Source: Streptomyces musisoli (GTDB lineage Bacteria; Actinomycetota; Actinomycetes; Streptomycetales; Streptomycetaceae). Taken from it: a stretch of 64,000 bases of DNA. Both the position numbers and the translations under genes were made by a program. The stretch lies in the NCBI RefSeq assembly GCF_016741855.1, contig NZ_JAERRH010000002.1, positions 806,001-870,000 of the forward strand. The letters are read 5' to 3'. The notes under the pieces are model-generated. The model was not told the origin of the DNA. It searched no databases and saw only the letters and a program-made list of their open reading frames with translations. Within the stretch, counting starts at the first letter, position 1. Each line of letters opens with the position of its first letter. Below are positions 17,452 to 25,546 of this stretch, piece after piece.

Positions 17452-18192
17452 TCACGCGTGCGTCGTCAGCAGCATGTAAGGCGCGGTCCGGGTCTCCGCG
17501 GCGGCCTCCGTGACGGTGCCGTCGGCAGGGAGTGTGGGCAGGTCGATGGCGGGGGAGGGGAATCCTGCCTCGGTCAGGAAGGACCGGTAGCGGTCTAGGG
17601 AGCGGTAGTAGGTGGCGCTGGTCATCGTGGTGCCGTCGCGCAGGCGCAGCAGCGTCGGGACCGTGTCGCCGTCGTCGTAGACGGCTTCCGGCTCGCCGTG
17701 GCGCAGGGTGGAGAAGGCCACGCCGGTCGCCGCCGGATTGAGGTCGGCCAGCAGGTACGGGGCGCCGGGGCGCAGGACGCGGCGGATCTCGGCGGTGAGT
17801 GCGGCCAGCCGGCCGTCGTCGGGATCGGTGCAGTACACCAGGCAGCACACGGCGGCGTCGACGCTGTCGTCGGCGAGCCAGTCCAGGGTGCGCCCGTCGA
17901 ACAGCCGGTAGGAGACGCGCGGATGAGGGCGGTCGGAGCGGGCGATGCCCAGCATGTCGGCCGACGGATCGAGAGCCTGCACCGTCCACGCCCCGGTGCG
18001 CGCGAGCTGCGCCGCGACCGCGCCGGTGCCGCACCCGATGTCCAGGGCCAGCGGGTCGGGCCGCGAGCCGCCGGCCAGCCGGCGCAGCACACCGGGGAAG
18101 ATCAGCTGCTCGGCCAGCCGCATGTCACGGTCCCGGTAGGCGCCGGCCGCGGCGGAGGTGTCCCAGCCGATGGGGTTGTCGTCGGCGGTCAA
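17452..18192 (-). CDS. Class I SAM-dependent methyltransferase
   Basis: 246 residues from a TTG at 18192 with GCAGGAGGC 8 nt upstream, a better start than internal ATGs. SAM-binding motif I is 'LALDIGCGTGAVAAQLA', followed by 'VQALDPSADML' (motif II acidic residue) and 'VDAAVCCLVYCTDPDDGRLAALTAEIRRVLRPGAPYLLADLNP', all typical of the Methyltransf_11/25 fold. The substrate is unknown. It lies directly downstream of a decayed DHB-AMP-ligase-like fragment on the same strand, so it may once have belonged to a natural-product cluster. Confidence 0.87.
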   Translation of the reverse strand: MTADDNPIGWDTSAAAGAYRDRDMRLAEQLIFPGVLRRLAGGSRPDPLALDIGCGTGAVAAQLARTGAWTVQALDPSADMLGIARSDRPHPRVSYRLFDGRTLDWLADDSVDAAVCCLVYCTDPDDGRLAALTAEIRRVLRPGAPYLLADLNPAATGVAFSTLRHGEPEAVYDDGDTVPTLLRLRDGTTMTSATYYRSLDRYRSFLTEAGFPSPAIDLPTLPADGTVTEAAAETRTAPYMLLTTHA

Positions 18193-18322
18193 GGGCGGTG
18201 CCTCCTGCACTGGACCGGGCCCGGACGGTCGGACCGGGGCGTTCGGCGGCAGCCTGGCACACGACGGCGCCGTGGGTCCTGCGGCGCCGGAGGATTCCCT
18301 CGACGGCGTGTCCGCTGAACGG

Positions 18323-18621
18323 ACGGTTGACGAGGTCCCCGAGCGCCACCGACGTGATGGTGACCCGCTCGCGTTCGATGACGGAGAAGCATTCGGCGGG
18401 GTCGGCCCCTCGACCAGGACGACGGTGCCGCCGACGGAGAGGGTGCCGACGATCCCGGGGCAGCCGAAGGAGAAGTGCGACCCGGCGGGCAGCGCGGCGG
18501 GATACACGTCGTTCTCGCTCAGCGACACCAGCCCGGCGGCGGCCCCCGCCTGGCAGGCGTAGTCGTCGTGGCTGCGCGGAACGAGCCGGGGCGTCGCGCC
18601 GTCGGCCATCCAATCCGTCGG
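18323..18621 (-). pseudogene. Decayed fragment of a 2,3-dihydroxybenzoate-AMP ligase-like adenylation enzyme
   Basis: The minus-strand frame reads 'ADGATPRLVPRSHDDYACQAG' and 'LVSLSENDVYPAALPAGSHFSFGCPGIVGTLSVGG', matching the core of DhbE/EntE-type aryl-acid adenylating enzymes, including a degenerate A3 nucleotide loop. It then jumps frame near 18400 to 'AECFSVIERERVTITSV'. Both ends of the roughly 540-residue enzyme are missing. It is a relic of a siderophore or aryl-capped peptide pathway and cannot be functional. Confidence 0.75.
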
Positions 18622-18716
18622 CCCCCTGCACACAATGCGCGTTCCCGCCCATGGACCCCGCAGCCCATGGGCGGAACGTCCAAGGAACGCCGCTGACCAG
18701 GAGGCATGGCCGGTGC

Positions 18717-20081
18717 TCAGCCCGATCCGGTCTCGCCGCGCTCTGCCGTCGCCTTCGCGTGGCGCGACCTGAGCGCCGCGTCGAGTTCCGCCACCGTGCG
18801 GCCGAAGGCCGACTCCAGATCGACGTCGTAGAGGTGGGCCAGAACGAGTACCGACCACAGGCAGTCGGCGAGTTCGTGCTCCAGCGCCGTACGGCCGCCG
18901 GGTGCCTCCCGGGCGCCCTCCTCGCCCATCACCAGCTTCGCCAGGTCACCGACGTCGCCCAGGAAGCCGAGCATGAACTCCTCACGCGTCCACACCCTGC
19001 CCCGCTCGTGGCGGTTCACCACGTCGTACAGATCGCGGATGCGCAGCGCCTGCCGCGTCAGCCCCTCGATGGTCGAGCCCGCGACGGTCCCCTCCGCATC
19101 GACGCCGGCGGAGGCGGGATGCGACGGGTGTGCGTGGGCCGGGGAGGCCACGACGGGCCCTTCTGTCCGACGCGATCCGTCGGCGGGCGGAGGAACCCGT
19201 CGCGTGCCGGGGCGGCCCAGGTGGTGGAGGAAGAAGGCGGCCGCCTCCTCGCCGACCCGGTCGCGGACGGCCGGATCGGCCGGTCTCGGCGCGAAGAAGT
19301 CATCGTGGCGGACGTCGGGGCCGGCCGAGCGGCCGTTCGCCGTGGGAATGTGGTCCAGGTAGGGCCTGGTGTCGAGGTCGTACGGGGCGATCGTGTCCGC
19401 ACCGCCCCAGCGGATCTCCACCGGCACCCGCACGGTTGCCAGGCTCTCCGGGGTCACGAGCGCGCCGACTCCCGGCGCCACCTGGAAGACCGCCCGCACG
19501 CGCGCGTCCGAGACGTCCGCTCCGGCGCGGTCCAGCGCATCGAGCGACGCCTCGTCGTCCGGGTACTTGTTCAGCAGCGCCTCCAGCACCCCGGGGAACT
19601 CGGGGATCTCCGGCAGGGGCACCGCCCCGGTCACCACGGCTCCGAGGATCTGCGGGTCGAGGCGTGCCCCGGCGAGTGCCACCGACGTGTAGGCGCCGAG
19701 CGAGAAGCCCGCCGCGCCGACCGGACCGAGGGGCTGTTCCCGGGCGAGCACGTCGAGGACGAAGGACACGTCCAGGGGGCGTTCCCAGACGTGCAGGAAC
19801 CCCTCTGGTTCGTAGCCGTCGACGAAGTTGTTGCCGTGGTGGTCCAGGGCGACCACCCGGAAGCCCGCCTCGCGCAGCGGACGCACCAGCCAATCCATGT
19901 TGCTGCCCGAGCCCCCGGTGCCGTGCGAGACGACGACGAGCGGAGCGGGCGCGGCCGGCGGATGGCCGGGCTCCCACAGGTAGACACGGATCGGACGCGG
20001 ACGATCCGGTTCTCGCAGGTCACTGCGGGACTCGTCGTAGAGGACACGTATCAGCGGTTCGTCCTGTCCGGTGATCGTCAT
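18717..20081 (-). CDS. Alpha/beta-hydrolase fused to a MazG-like pyrophosphohydrolase domain
   Basis: 454 residues from the ATG at 20081. Residues 1-300 are an alpha/beta-hydrolase of the dienelactone hydrolase/BAAT type: oxyanion 'VVVSHGTGGSGSNMDWL', nucleophile elbow 'GAAGFSLGAYTSVALAG', and a later Asp/His region ('WGGADTIAPYD', 'HDDFFAP'). After a Pro/Ala-rich linker (about 300-345) comes a MazG-like helical segment ('IRDLYDVVNRHERGRVWTREEFMLGFLGDVGDLAKLVMGEEG', 'LEHELADCLWSVLVLAHLYDV') with the acidic pairs that bind Mg-NTP in that superfamily, although the first motif is altered. The reading frame is continuous, so this is either a true fusion or two genes joined by loss of a stop. Substrates are unknown. 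Confidence 0.8.
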   Translation of the reverse strand: MTITGQDEPLIRVLYDESRSDLREPDRPRPIRVYLWEPGHPPAAPAPLVVVSHGTGGSGSNMDWLVRPLREAGFRVVALDHHGNNFVDGYEPEGFLHVWERPLDVSFVLDVLAREQPLGPVGAAGFSLGAYTSVALAGARLDPQILGAVVTGAVPLPEIPEFPGVLEALLNKYPDDEASLDALDRAGADVSDARVRAVFQVAPGVGALVTPESLATVRVPVEIRWGGADTIAPYDLDTRPYLDHIPTANGRSAGPDVRHDDFFAPRPADPAVRDRVGEEAAAFFLHHLGRPGTRRVPPPADGSRRTEGPVVASPAHAHPSHPASAGVDAEGTVAGSTIEGLTRQALRIRDLYDVVNRHERGRVWTREEFMLGFLGDVGDLAKLVMGEEGAREAPGGRTALEHELADCLWSVLVLAHLYDVDLESAFGRTVAELDAALRSRHAKATAERGETGSG

Positions 20082-20513
20082 GGCGGCATCGTACGGTTGG
20101 GCGCCGCTGGGAGGACGGGCGGTGACCGATTGGTTTTCGCGAGGCCCACGGTCTGCAATCACGGACGGTGTGGCGCAGCCACGCCCGTGCCCGAGGCGGA
20201 CGCGGACCGCCCCCCTGTCACGATCCTCCACGGCAGCGCCTCGCTGGGACGGCGTGGACGGCGTGGACGGCCGTCGGCAGGCCGGGCTGAAACGGTCCGG
20301 GCGCGGTACGTCACACGGGCGGGTGGAATGATTTCGAGTGCTGGTTCGAACGGGCTAGGGACTCGTTCGCGTTTCCGATCATGTGATCTAGGTTCTTCCG
20401 TGCCCTACGTGCGGGATCCGCAGGCCCGCCCCCGGGAGGCCGGCGCAGGTTGTCCCGGACGCGCGTGACCGACGGCAGGCAGGTTCCGTCGCCGCTCTTC
20501 ACGAAAGGCCGAC
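20082..20513. other. Divergent intergenic region between the hydrolase and RCC1 genes
   Basis: 432 nt holding the outward promoters for both neighbours. No gene, strong palindrome or RNA element was recognised. GAAAGG precedes the RCC1 start. Confidence 0.4.
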
Positions 20514-21716
20514 ATGACCCGATCTCCAAGACGCGTGCTCCACCGTCTGGCAGTCCTGGCCGGCGCCGCCACTGTGCTGGCCTGCGTTCCCCCGGTCTCC
20601 GTCGCCCAGGACACCGCCCCCACCGTCATGAGCTGGGGAGCGGGCCGCACCGGACAGCTGGGCAACGGCACCCTCGAGAACAGCCTCACCCCGGCCCCGG
20701 TGACCGGTCTGCCCCGCGCCGGGGTGGACCAGCTCACGGCCGGCGGAACCTCCTCGGCCGACTCCTTCGCCCTCGCCCGCACCGGCAGGACCGTCAAGGC
20801 GTGGGGCCACAACTCCTCCGGCCAACTGGGCACCGGCGGCCACGACAACCGGACCGTGCCGGCCGCCGTGCCGCACCTGACGGACATCAAGGACATCGCC
20901 GCAGGAGGCAGGCACGCCCTGGCCCTCGACGCCGGCGGCCAGGTGTACTCGTGGGGCGACAACCATTACGGCCAGCTCGGGGACAACCGCACGGGTGACA
21001 GCCGTACCATCCCCGACCGGGTTCGGGGCATGCCCAAGGCCACGCAGGTCTCGGCGGGCTGCGACTTCAGTCTGGCCCTGCTGGAGAACGGCGAGGTGTA
21101 CGCCTGGGGCCGGGGCGCCCACGGCCAGTTGGGCACCGGGAATCGTGCCACCAGCGCCGTGCCCCGCCAGGTCGTCGGCCTGAAGGACGTCGTCAGGATC
21201 GACGCGGGCTGCCACCACGCCCTAGCGCTCACCGCCGACGGCACGGTGAAGTCCTGGGGCTACAACCTCTACGGCCAGCTCGGCGACTCCGGTACCAAGT
21301 CCTCGGCGGTCCCCGTCGCCGTCGACCGGCTGAAGGACGTCGCCGACATCGAAGCCGGCGCCTACCACAACTACGCCCAGACCAAGGACGGTCACGTCTG
21401 GGGCTGGGGCAACAACCAGTTCGGCCAGCTCCTCGAAGCGGAAGAGTCGTCCGACGAGAACGTCTTGCGCACCAACCGGACCGCGCCGGTGGAGATCCCA
21501 CGCCTTCTGGGGGCCGTGCACCTCTCCGCCGGTGCCCGGCACGGAGTCGCCGTGTCGGCCGACGGTGACGTCCTGACGTGGGGCCACAACGGTGAGGGCC
21601 AGCTGGGCAACGGCACCACCGATGCCCGCTTCCGGGACGTGGAGATCGCCCAGGACGTCTCCGTCATCAAGAGCGCGGCCGTTTCGCTCGGGGGCAACAC
21701 CACGTACGTCTACTGA
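20514..21716 (+). CDS. Secreted RCC1-repeat beta-propeller protein
   Basis: 400 residues; GAAAGG lies about 7 nt before the ATG. Residues 1-32 are a signal peptide. The rest consists of about seven RCC1-type repeats with the recurring 'V(M/K/Y)SWG.N..GQLGNG', 'AAGG.HALALDAGG' pattern, enough for one closed seven-bladed propeller. Secreted bacterial RCC1 proteins usually serve as binding scaffolds; no enzymatic residues are visible and the partner is unknown. A strong hairpin follows the stop, so it is probably monocistronic. Confidence 0.9.
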   Translation: MTRSPRRVLHRLAVLAGAATVLACVPPVSVAQDTAPTVMSWGAGRTGQLGNGTLENSLTPAPVTGLPRAGVDQLTAGGTSSADSFALARTGRTVKAWGHNSSGQLGTGGHDNRTVPAAVPHLTDIKDIAAGGRHALALDAGGQVYSWGDNHYGQLGDNRTGDSRTIPDRVRGMPKATQVSAGCDFSLALLENGEVYAWGRGAHGQLGTGNRATSAVPRQVVGLKDVVRIDAGCHHALALTADGTVKSWGYNLYGQLGDSGTKSSAVPVAVDRLKDVADIEAGAYHNYAQTKDGHVWGWGNNQFGQLLEAEESSDENVLRTNRTAPVEIPRLLGAVHLSAGARHGVAVSADGDVLTWGHNGEGQLGNGTTDARFRDVEIAQDVSVIKSAAVSLGGNTTYVY

Positions 21717-21770
21717 GCTTCCCGAGCCGCGCCATGCGTTCGCCCGGGTCGTACGGGAGGCACCGGCCCC

Positions 21771-21815
21771 GTGAGCGGGCCGACCGCTCCTGCCTGAGGG
21801 GGCCGGCCCGCTCAC
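21771..21815 (+). terminator. Strong inverted repeat after the RCC1 gene
   Basis: GTGAGCGGGCCG (21771-21782) and CGGCCCGCTCAC (21804-21815) are perfect 12-bp arms around a 21-nt loop, starting 54 nt after the stop codon. There is no U-tract, as is common in high-GC actinobacterial terminators. Confidence 0.7.
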
Positions 21816-22157
21816 GGCGCCGTCACGGGACCAGTGGGGCCATGCCGGTCCCGGCCGCCGACCACGGTTGGTGACCGCTGTGGTCGTCTTGCGGCGTCCC
21901 GCGCTCCGGGTGAGCGTGGACGAAGGCCGGCACCGCTGCCCCGGCTGCGGGCAGGGCTGCCCCCGCTACGGCAGGGCCCCCGGCGGTGGGCAGGGCTGCC
22001 CCCGGCTACGGCAGGCTCCCAGCTGTGGGAAGGGCTCCCACCCCGGCTGTCACAGACCTGGCCGCTGCCCTGTCCCTCTGGGTGCGGCTCGACGCACCGG
22101 TCCGGCGGGGCGTCCGCCGGTGTCCGTCGGGAAGTGAATCAGCAGATGGAGACAGTG

Positions 22158-22895
22158 ATGAAGATCGTGGTCATCGGCGGTACGGGGCTCATCGGCTCCC
22201 AGGTGGTCAAGCTGGTGCGCGACCGTGGGCACGAGGCCGTGGTGGCCTCTCCCTCCAAGGGCGTCGACACCGTCACCGGCCAGGGTGTGGCGCAAGCCCT
22301 AGAGGGCGCGGACGTGGTCGTGGACGTGTCGAACTCCCCGTCCTTCGACACCGAGCCCGCGCTGGACTTCTTCACCCGCTCGGCGCAGCACGTGATCGAA
22401 GCCGAGAAGGAGGCGGGTGTGCGGCACCATGTCACGCTCTCCATCGTCGGCGTCGATCAGGTACCCGACTACGGCTACTACCGGGCCAAGGTCGCCCAGG
22501 AGGAAGCCGTGCGCGACGGCGGCGTCCCGTACAGCATCGTGCGCGCGACGCAGTTCTTCGAGTTCGTCGCTCCCGTGATGGACATGTCGACCGACGGCGG
22601 GCAGGTGCGTATGCCGTCCACGCGACTGCGCCCCATCGCCTCCGCCGATGTCGCCGCCGCCGTCGCCGAGGCGGCCCAGGGGGAGCCGTCGAACGGCGTG
22701 CGCAACATCGCGGGTCCCGAGATCTACCGTCTCGACCAGCTCGGTGAGATCACGCTGGCGCAGAAGCCGGACGGCCGCACTGTCGTCACCGACGAGGACG
22801 CCGGTCCGTTCGCGGGCATGCCCGATGTGCTCGTCGGCGACGCCACCGCGCACGTCGCTGCCACCCGCTACGAGGACTGGCTCAAGCGGAACTGA
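22158..22895 (+). CDS. NmrA-like NAD(P)-binding protein (atypical SDR)
   Basis: 245 residues from the ATG at 22158 (GGAGA 4-5 nt upstream); an in-frame ATG at 22146 is possible. The N-terminus 'MKIVVIGGTGLIGSQVVKLVRDRGHEAVVASPS' has the GGTGLIG Rossmann loop of NAD(P)-binding atypical SDRs. Central 'HVTLSIVGVDQVPDYGYYRAKVAQEEAVRDGGVPYSIVRATQFFEF' shows the conserved YxxxK-like YYRAK and the 'IVRATQF' strand. Proteins of this group include NmrA-type redox sensors and NAD(P)H:quinone reductases. A pair of imperfect 40-nt direct repeats lies at about 21950-22040. Confidence 0.88.
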   Translation: MKIVVIGGTGLIGSQVVKLVRDRGHEAVVASPSKGVDTVTGQGVAQALEGADVVVDVSNSPSFDTEPALDFFTRSAQHVIEAEKEAGVRHHVTLSIVGVDQVPDYGYYRAKVAQEEAVRDGGVPYSIVRATQFFEFVAPVMDMSTDGGQVRMPSTRLRPIASADVAAAVAEAAQGEPSNGVRNIAGPEIYRLDQLGEITLAQKPDGRTVVTDEDAGPFAGMPDVLVGDATAHVAATRYEDWLKRN

Positions 22896-23107
22896 TTCCG
22901 GCGAGTCGTCGGGGAAGGACTGTGGCCGGTCCACGGTGCCGATGCCTCCGCAGGTCGCTTCCGTTGCCCAGGCGAACCCCGGTACACGGCACGCCTGCTC
23001 GCTCTGACGCTACGGAGGCTGTCCGTCCACGTGGCGACGGCGTGATTTCCGGGGGGTGGCCGCCGTGCCACTGAGCCGGCGGACGTCGCCGAACGGATGC
23101 TGGGCGT

Positions 23108-24064
23108 ATGTCTCACCACCTCAGCGGCCCCAACCTGCGCTCGCCCCTGGGCGATGCCAGGCTCGACCTCACGGACCTGTTCGCCTTCACCGCGCCCGGC
23201 GAACGAACCGTACTGATCATGAACGTGAACCCGGTCGCCCCGACCGGGGGCCAGGCCTTCCATCCGGACGCGGTGTACCGCATCAACGTGGACACCGACG
23301 GCGATCACCAGGCCGACGTGGCCTTCAGCTTCGTGTTCTCCCCACCCGCGGCCGGACAGCAGACCGTCACCGTCCACCGCGCCGTCGGCGACCAGGCGCG
23401 GACGCACGAGGCCGCCGGCCAGACGGTCTTCACCGACGTGCCGGTGAGTCTCGGTACCGAGCCCGCGGTGGCGGTGTCCGGGCCGTACACCTTCTTCGCC
23501 GGGTTCCGCAGCGACCCGTTCTTCGCCGACCTGGACGGCATCGTCAACAAGTTCCAGTGGACCGGCGTGGACTGGGGAGCCGACAAGAACGTGTTCGGCA
23601 TCGTGCTGGAGATGCCGGACGCCGAACTCGGCACGGATCCCGGGATCGGGGTGTGGGCACGGGTGAGCCTGCGTCAGGACGGCCGGCTGAAGTCCGTCGA
23701 TCGGGGCGCCCACCCGTCCCTGACCGCTTACTTCAACGCCGAGGACGCCAAGGACGCCTACAACGCCGGCGAGCCCGCCGACGACTGGGACACCTACCGC
23801 GCCCCCTGGTCCGCGGTGCTCGAGCACTTCGGCGACTACGACCGGCAGTCGGCCGAGGAGGCCCTGCGTACGGTGCTGCCTGACATCCTGCGTCTCGACC
23901 GCAGCGAGCCCGCCGCCTATCCCAACGGCCGTACCCTCACCGACGATGTGACCTCGGCCCGGCTGGCCATGCTCACCGGCGGCAAGATCACCACCGACCA
24001 CATCGGCCCCCACACCGACCTGCTCCGCGGCTTCCCCTACCTGGGCACCCCCCACGCCGGTTGA
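23108..24064 (+). CDS. DUF4331-family protein
   Basis: 318 residues starting 'MSHHLSGPNLRSPLGDARLDLTDLFAF', the canonical start of DUF4331 proteins, followed by 'NPVAPTGGQAFHPDAVYRINVDTDGDHQADVAFSFVF', 'GPYTFFAGFRSDPFFADLDGIVN' and 'NVFGIVLEMPDAEL'. There is no signal peptide in this version. DUF4331 has a beta-rich fold and no established activity. Its C-terminus ends 'GRTLTDDVTSARLAMLTGGKITTDHIGPHTDLLRGFPYLGTPH', as in the family, so the gene is full length. It is a single transcription unit as far as can be seen. Confidence 0.88.
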   Translation: MSHHLSGPNLRSPLGDARLDLTDLFAFTAPGERTVLIMNVNPVAPTGGQAFHPDAVYRINVDTDGDHQADVAFSFVFSPPAAGQQTVTVHRAVGDQARTHEAAGQTVFTDVPVSLGTEPAVAVSGPYTFFAGFRSDPFFADLDGIVNKFQWTGVDWGADKNVFGIVLEMPDAELGTDPGIGVWARVSLRQDGRLKSVDRGAHPSLTAYFNAEDAKDAYNAGEPADDWDTYRAPWSAVLEHFGDYDRQSAEEALRTVLPDILRLDRSEPAAYPNGRTLTDDVTSARLAMLTGGKITTDHIGPHTDLLRGFPYLGTPHAG

Positions 24065-24403
24065 CGGCACCGGTCCGCGGCTGTGCTCATGGCGTCAGTG
24101 GCGAAGAACGGGCGATGGGGACGGCCGCGTAGCCACGGCACGCGGCGGACACGTCCGGCGCGCCAGAGGCACTGCGTTCGCCGGTCCCGGTCCGCGGGCG
24201 CCCGTCCGCGCCCGCACCCGCGACGCGGCGATCGCGGTGACGGTGCGCTACCTCTCGGCTCCGCTCGCCATGCATGGTCGCAAAAGGGCCGATACCGTCG
24301 GATTCACGGACCAGCAGGCCCCAGAGGCCGCCTGGCGGTCGACGGAGGCCCGTTCGTTGGTGGAGGGCGCTGCCGAGCTGCCAGGCCAGTCAGGGAGACA
24401 GGC
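24065..24403. other. Intergenic region, no gene seen
   Basis: 339 nt between the DUF4331 and DUF3566 genes. The open frame upstream of 24404 has no recognisable protein and no ribosome site at its start; CAGGGAGA before 24404 marks the real start. Confidence 0.4.
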
Positions 24404-25309
24404 ATGAGCCGAGCCAAGCGCAGGCCCCGCGGAACCTCCGGCGGAGGGGCGACCCCGAAGCAGGACGGCGGCTCCGGTTCCGCTCCGCACCTCCGGCCCG
24501 CCGGGTACCAGCGCACGCTTCCCCCCGATGAGGCCAGGGCGCGAACCGCGCCCTGTGCGGGTCCCGAGCGGCGGCGCGTCCCGTCGGAGCAGCCCGGCCT
24601 CCATGCGGGATCCGCATCCGGCCACCCTGCCCGTCCCGGGCCGAGCCCGAGCGCCGGTCACCCGTTCGGAGCCACCGGCCCCGGCCGGCCCGCCGTGACC
24701 GCCGGTACCAAGAGGCGTTTCATACCCTCCGGTGGGCCCACCCTGCCCGGTCGGCGAACGATACGGCTGCGGTTGGCGGAGGCCGATCCCTGGTCGGTGA
24801 TGGTGACGAGCGCCGTACTCCTCGGAGGACTGGGCCTGGTCGCCGTCGTCACTGCGTGCGTCGTCTGGATCATGGTGGATGCCATGACCCCGGAGGTCCT
24901 GCCCGCCCTGACCACCGTCCTGCTGATCGCGGTCGCCGTCGTCAGTCTGGAAGTCGTCCTGGGCACGTGTCTCGCGACGTTGGGTGCCTTCGTCTACAAC
25001 CTGTCGGCGCTCTACAGCGGCGGTGTCGAAATAGCCGTGACGGACGGCCCGGACGGTCCGGACGGCCCGGCCCCGGCCGCTCCCCAGGCCCTGCCGCGCA
25101 TGGCCCGGGCCCGCGTCCGCGTCCGCCGCTATCTGCGCGCGCACACGCCGTCCTGGCGTGCCGGTGTCGTACGGCGCCGGTTCGTGGGCAGCGACGCCCG
25201 GACACCCGCCGACGGTGCCGGGCCCGCGCGGGCGAGGCCGGAGACCGACGGGCCGGCGAGGCCGGGCGAGGGCCTCGATACACCAGGGGGCGTCTCCGAC
25301 ACGGCCTGA
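24404..25309 (+). CDS. DUF3566 membrane protein with long disordered N-terminus
   Basis: 301 residues from the ATG at 24404 (GGGAGA 7 nt upstream). Residues 1-120 are Pro/Gly/Arg-rich and probably disordered. Residues 122-215 match DUF3566: 'RRTIRLRLAEADPWSVMVTSAVLLGGLGLVAVVTACVVWIMVDAM' and 'TTVLLIAVAVVSLEVVLGTCLATLGAFVYNLSALYSGGVEIAVTD', with two membrane helices. A charged 80-residue tail follows. DUF3566 genes usually sit beside gyrA in actinobacteria; this one does not, so it is likely a paralogue. Function unknown, cell-membrane location predicted. Confidence 0.85.
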   Translation: MSRAKRRPRGTSGGGATPKQDGGSGSAPHLRPAGYQRTLPPDEARARTAPCAGPERRRVPSEQPGLHAGSASGHPARPGPSPSAGHPFGATGPGRPAVTAGTKRRFIPSGGPTLPGRRTIRLRLAEADPWSVMVTSAVLLGGLGLVAVVTACVVWIMVDAMTPEVLPALTTVLLIAVAVVSLEVVLGTCLATLGAFVYNLSALYSGGVEIAVTDGPDGPDGPAPAAPQALPRMARARVRVRRYLRAHTPSWRAGVVRRRFVGSDARTPADGAGPARARPETDGPARPGEGLDTPGGVSDTA

Positions 25310-25322
25310 CCCCCGGCCGAGC

Positions 25323-25400
25323 GGTCGAGAACCGAGCCGATCGAGAACGGAGCCGATCGAGAACGGAGCGGGTCGAAACCGAGCGGGTCGAGGACCGGGA
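25323..25400. repeat. Degenerate 16-bp tandem repeat
   Basis: About five units of GATCGAGAACGGAGCC and variants, shortly downstream of the DUF3566 gene. The units drift from GATCGAGAACGG to GGTCGAAACCGAG along the array. Confidence 0.85.
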
Positions 25401-25546
25401 CGGAGCGCCCGCTAGAGCTTGCCTTTGCGTGCCGTACCGCGCCATGGGGACAGACCTGGCTCGCGGCGACGGCCGACCTGTCCCGCCTGCGGGTCGACGG
25501 CACCGGCCCTGATCGCATTGTCAGTCCCCCCTGCCATCATCCGGCC

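Noticed and set aside
17799..20468. 889-codon plus-strand open frame
   Set aside because: It is antisense to the methyltransferase and hydrolase-MazG genes and is Arg-rich without domains.
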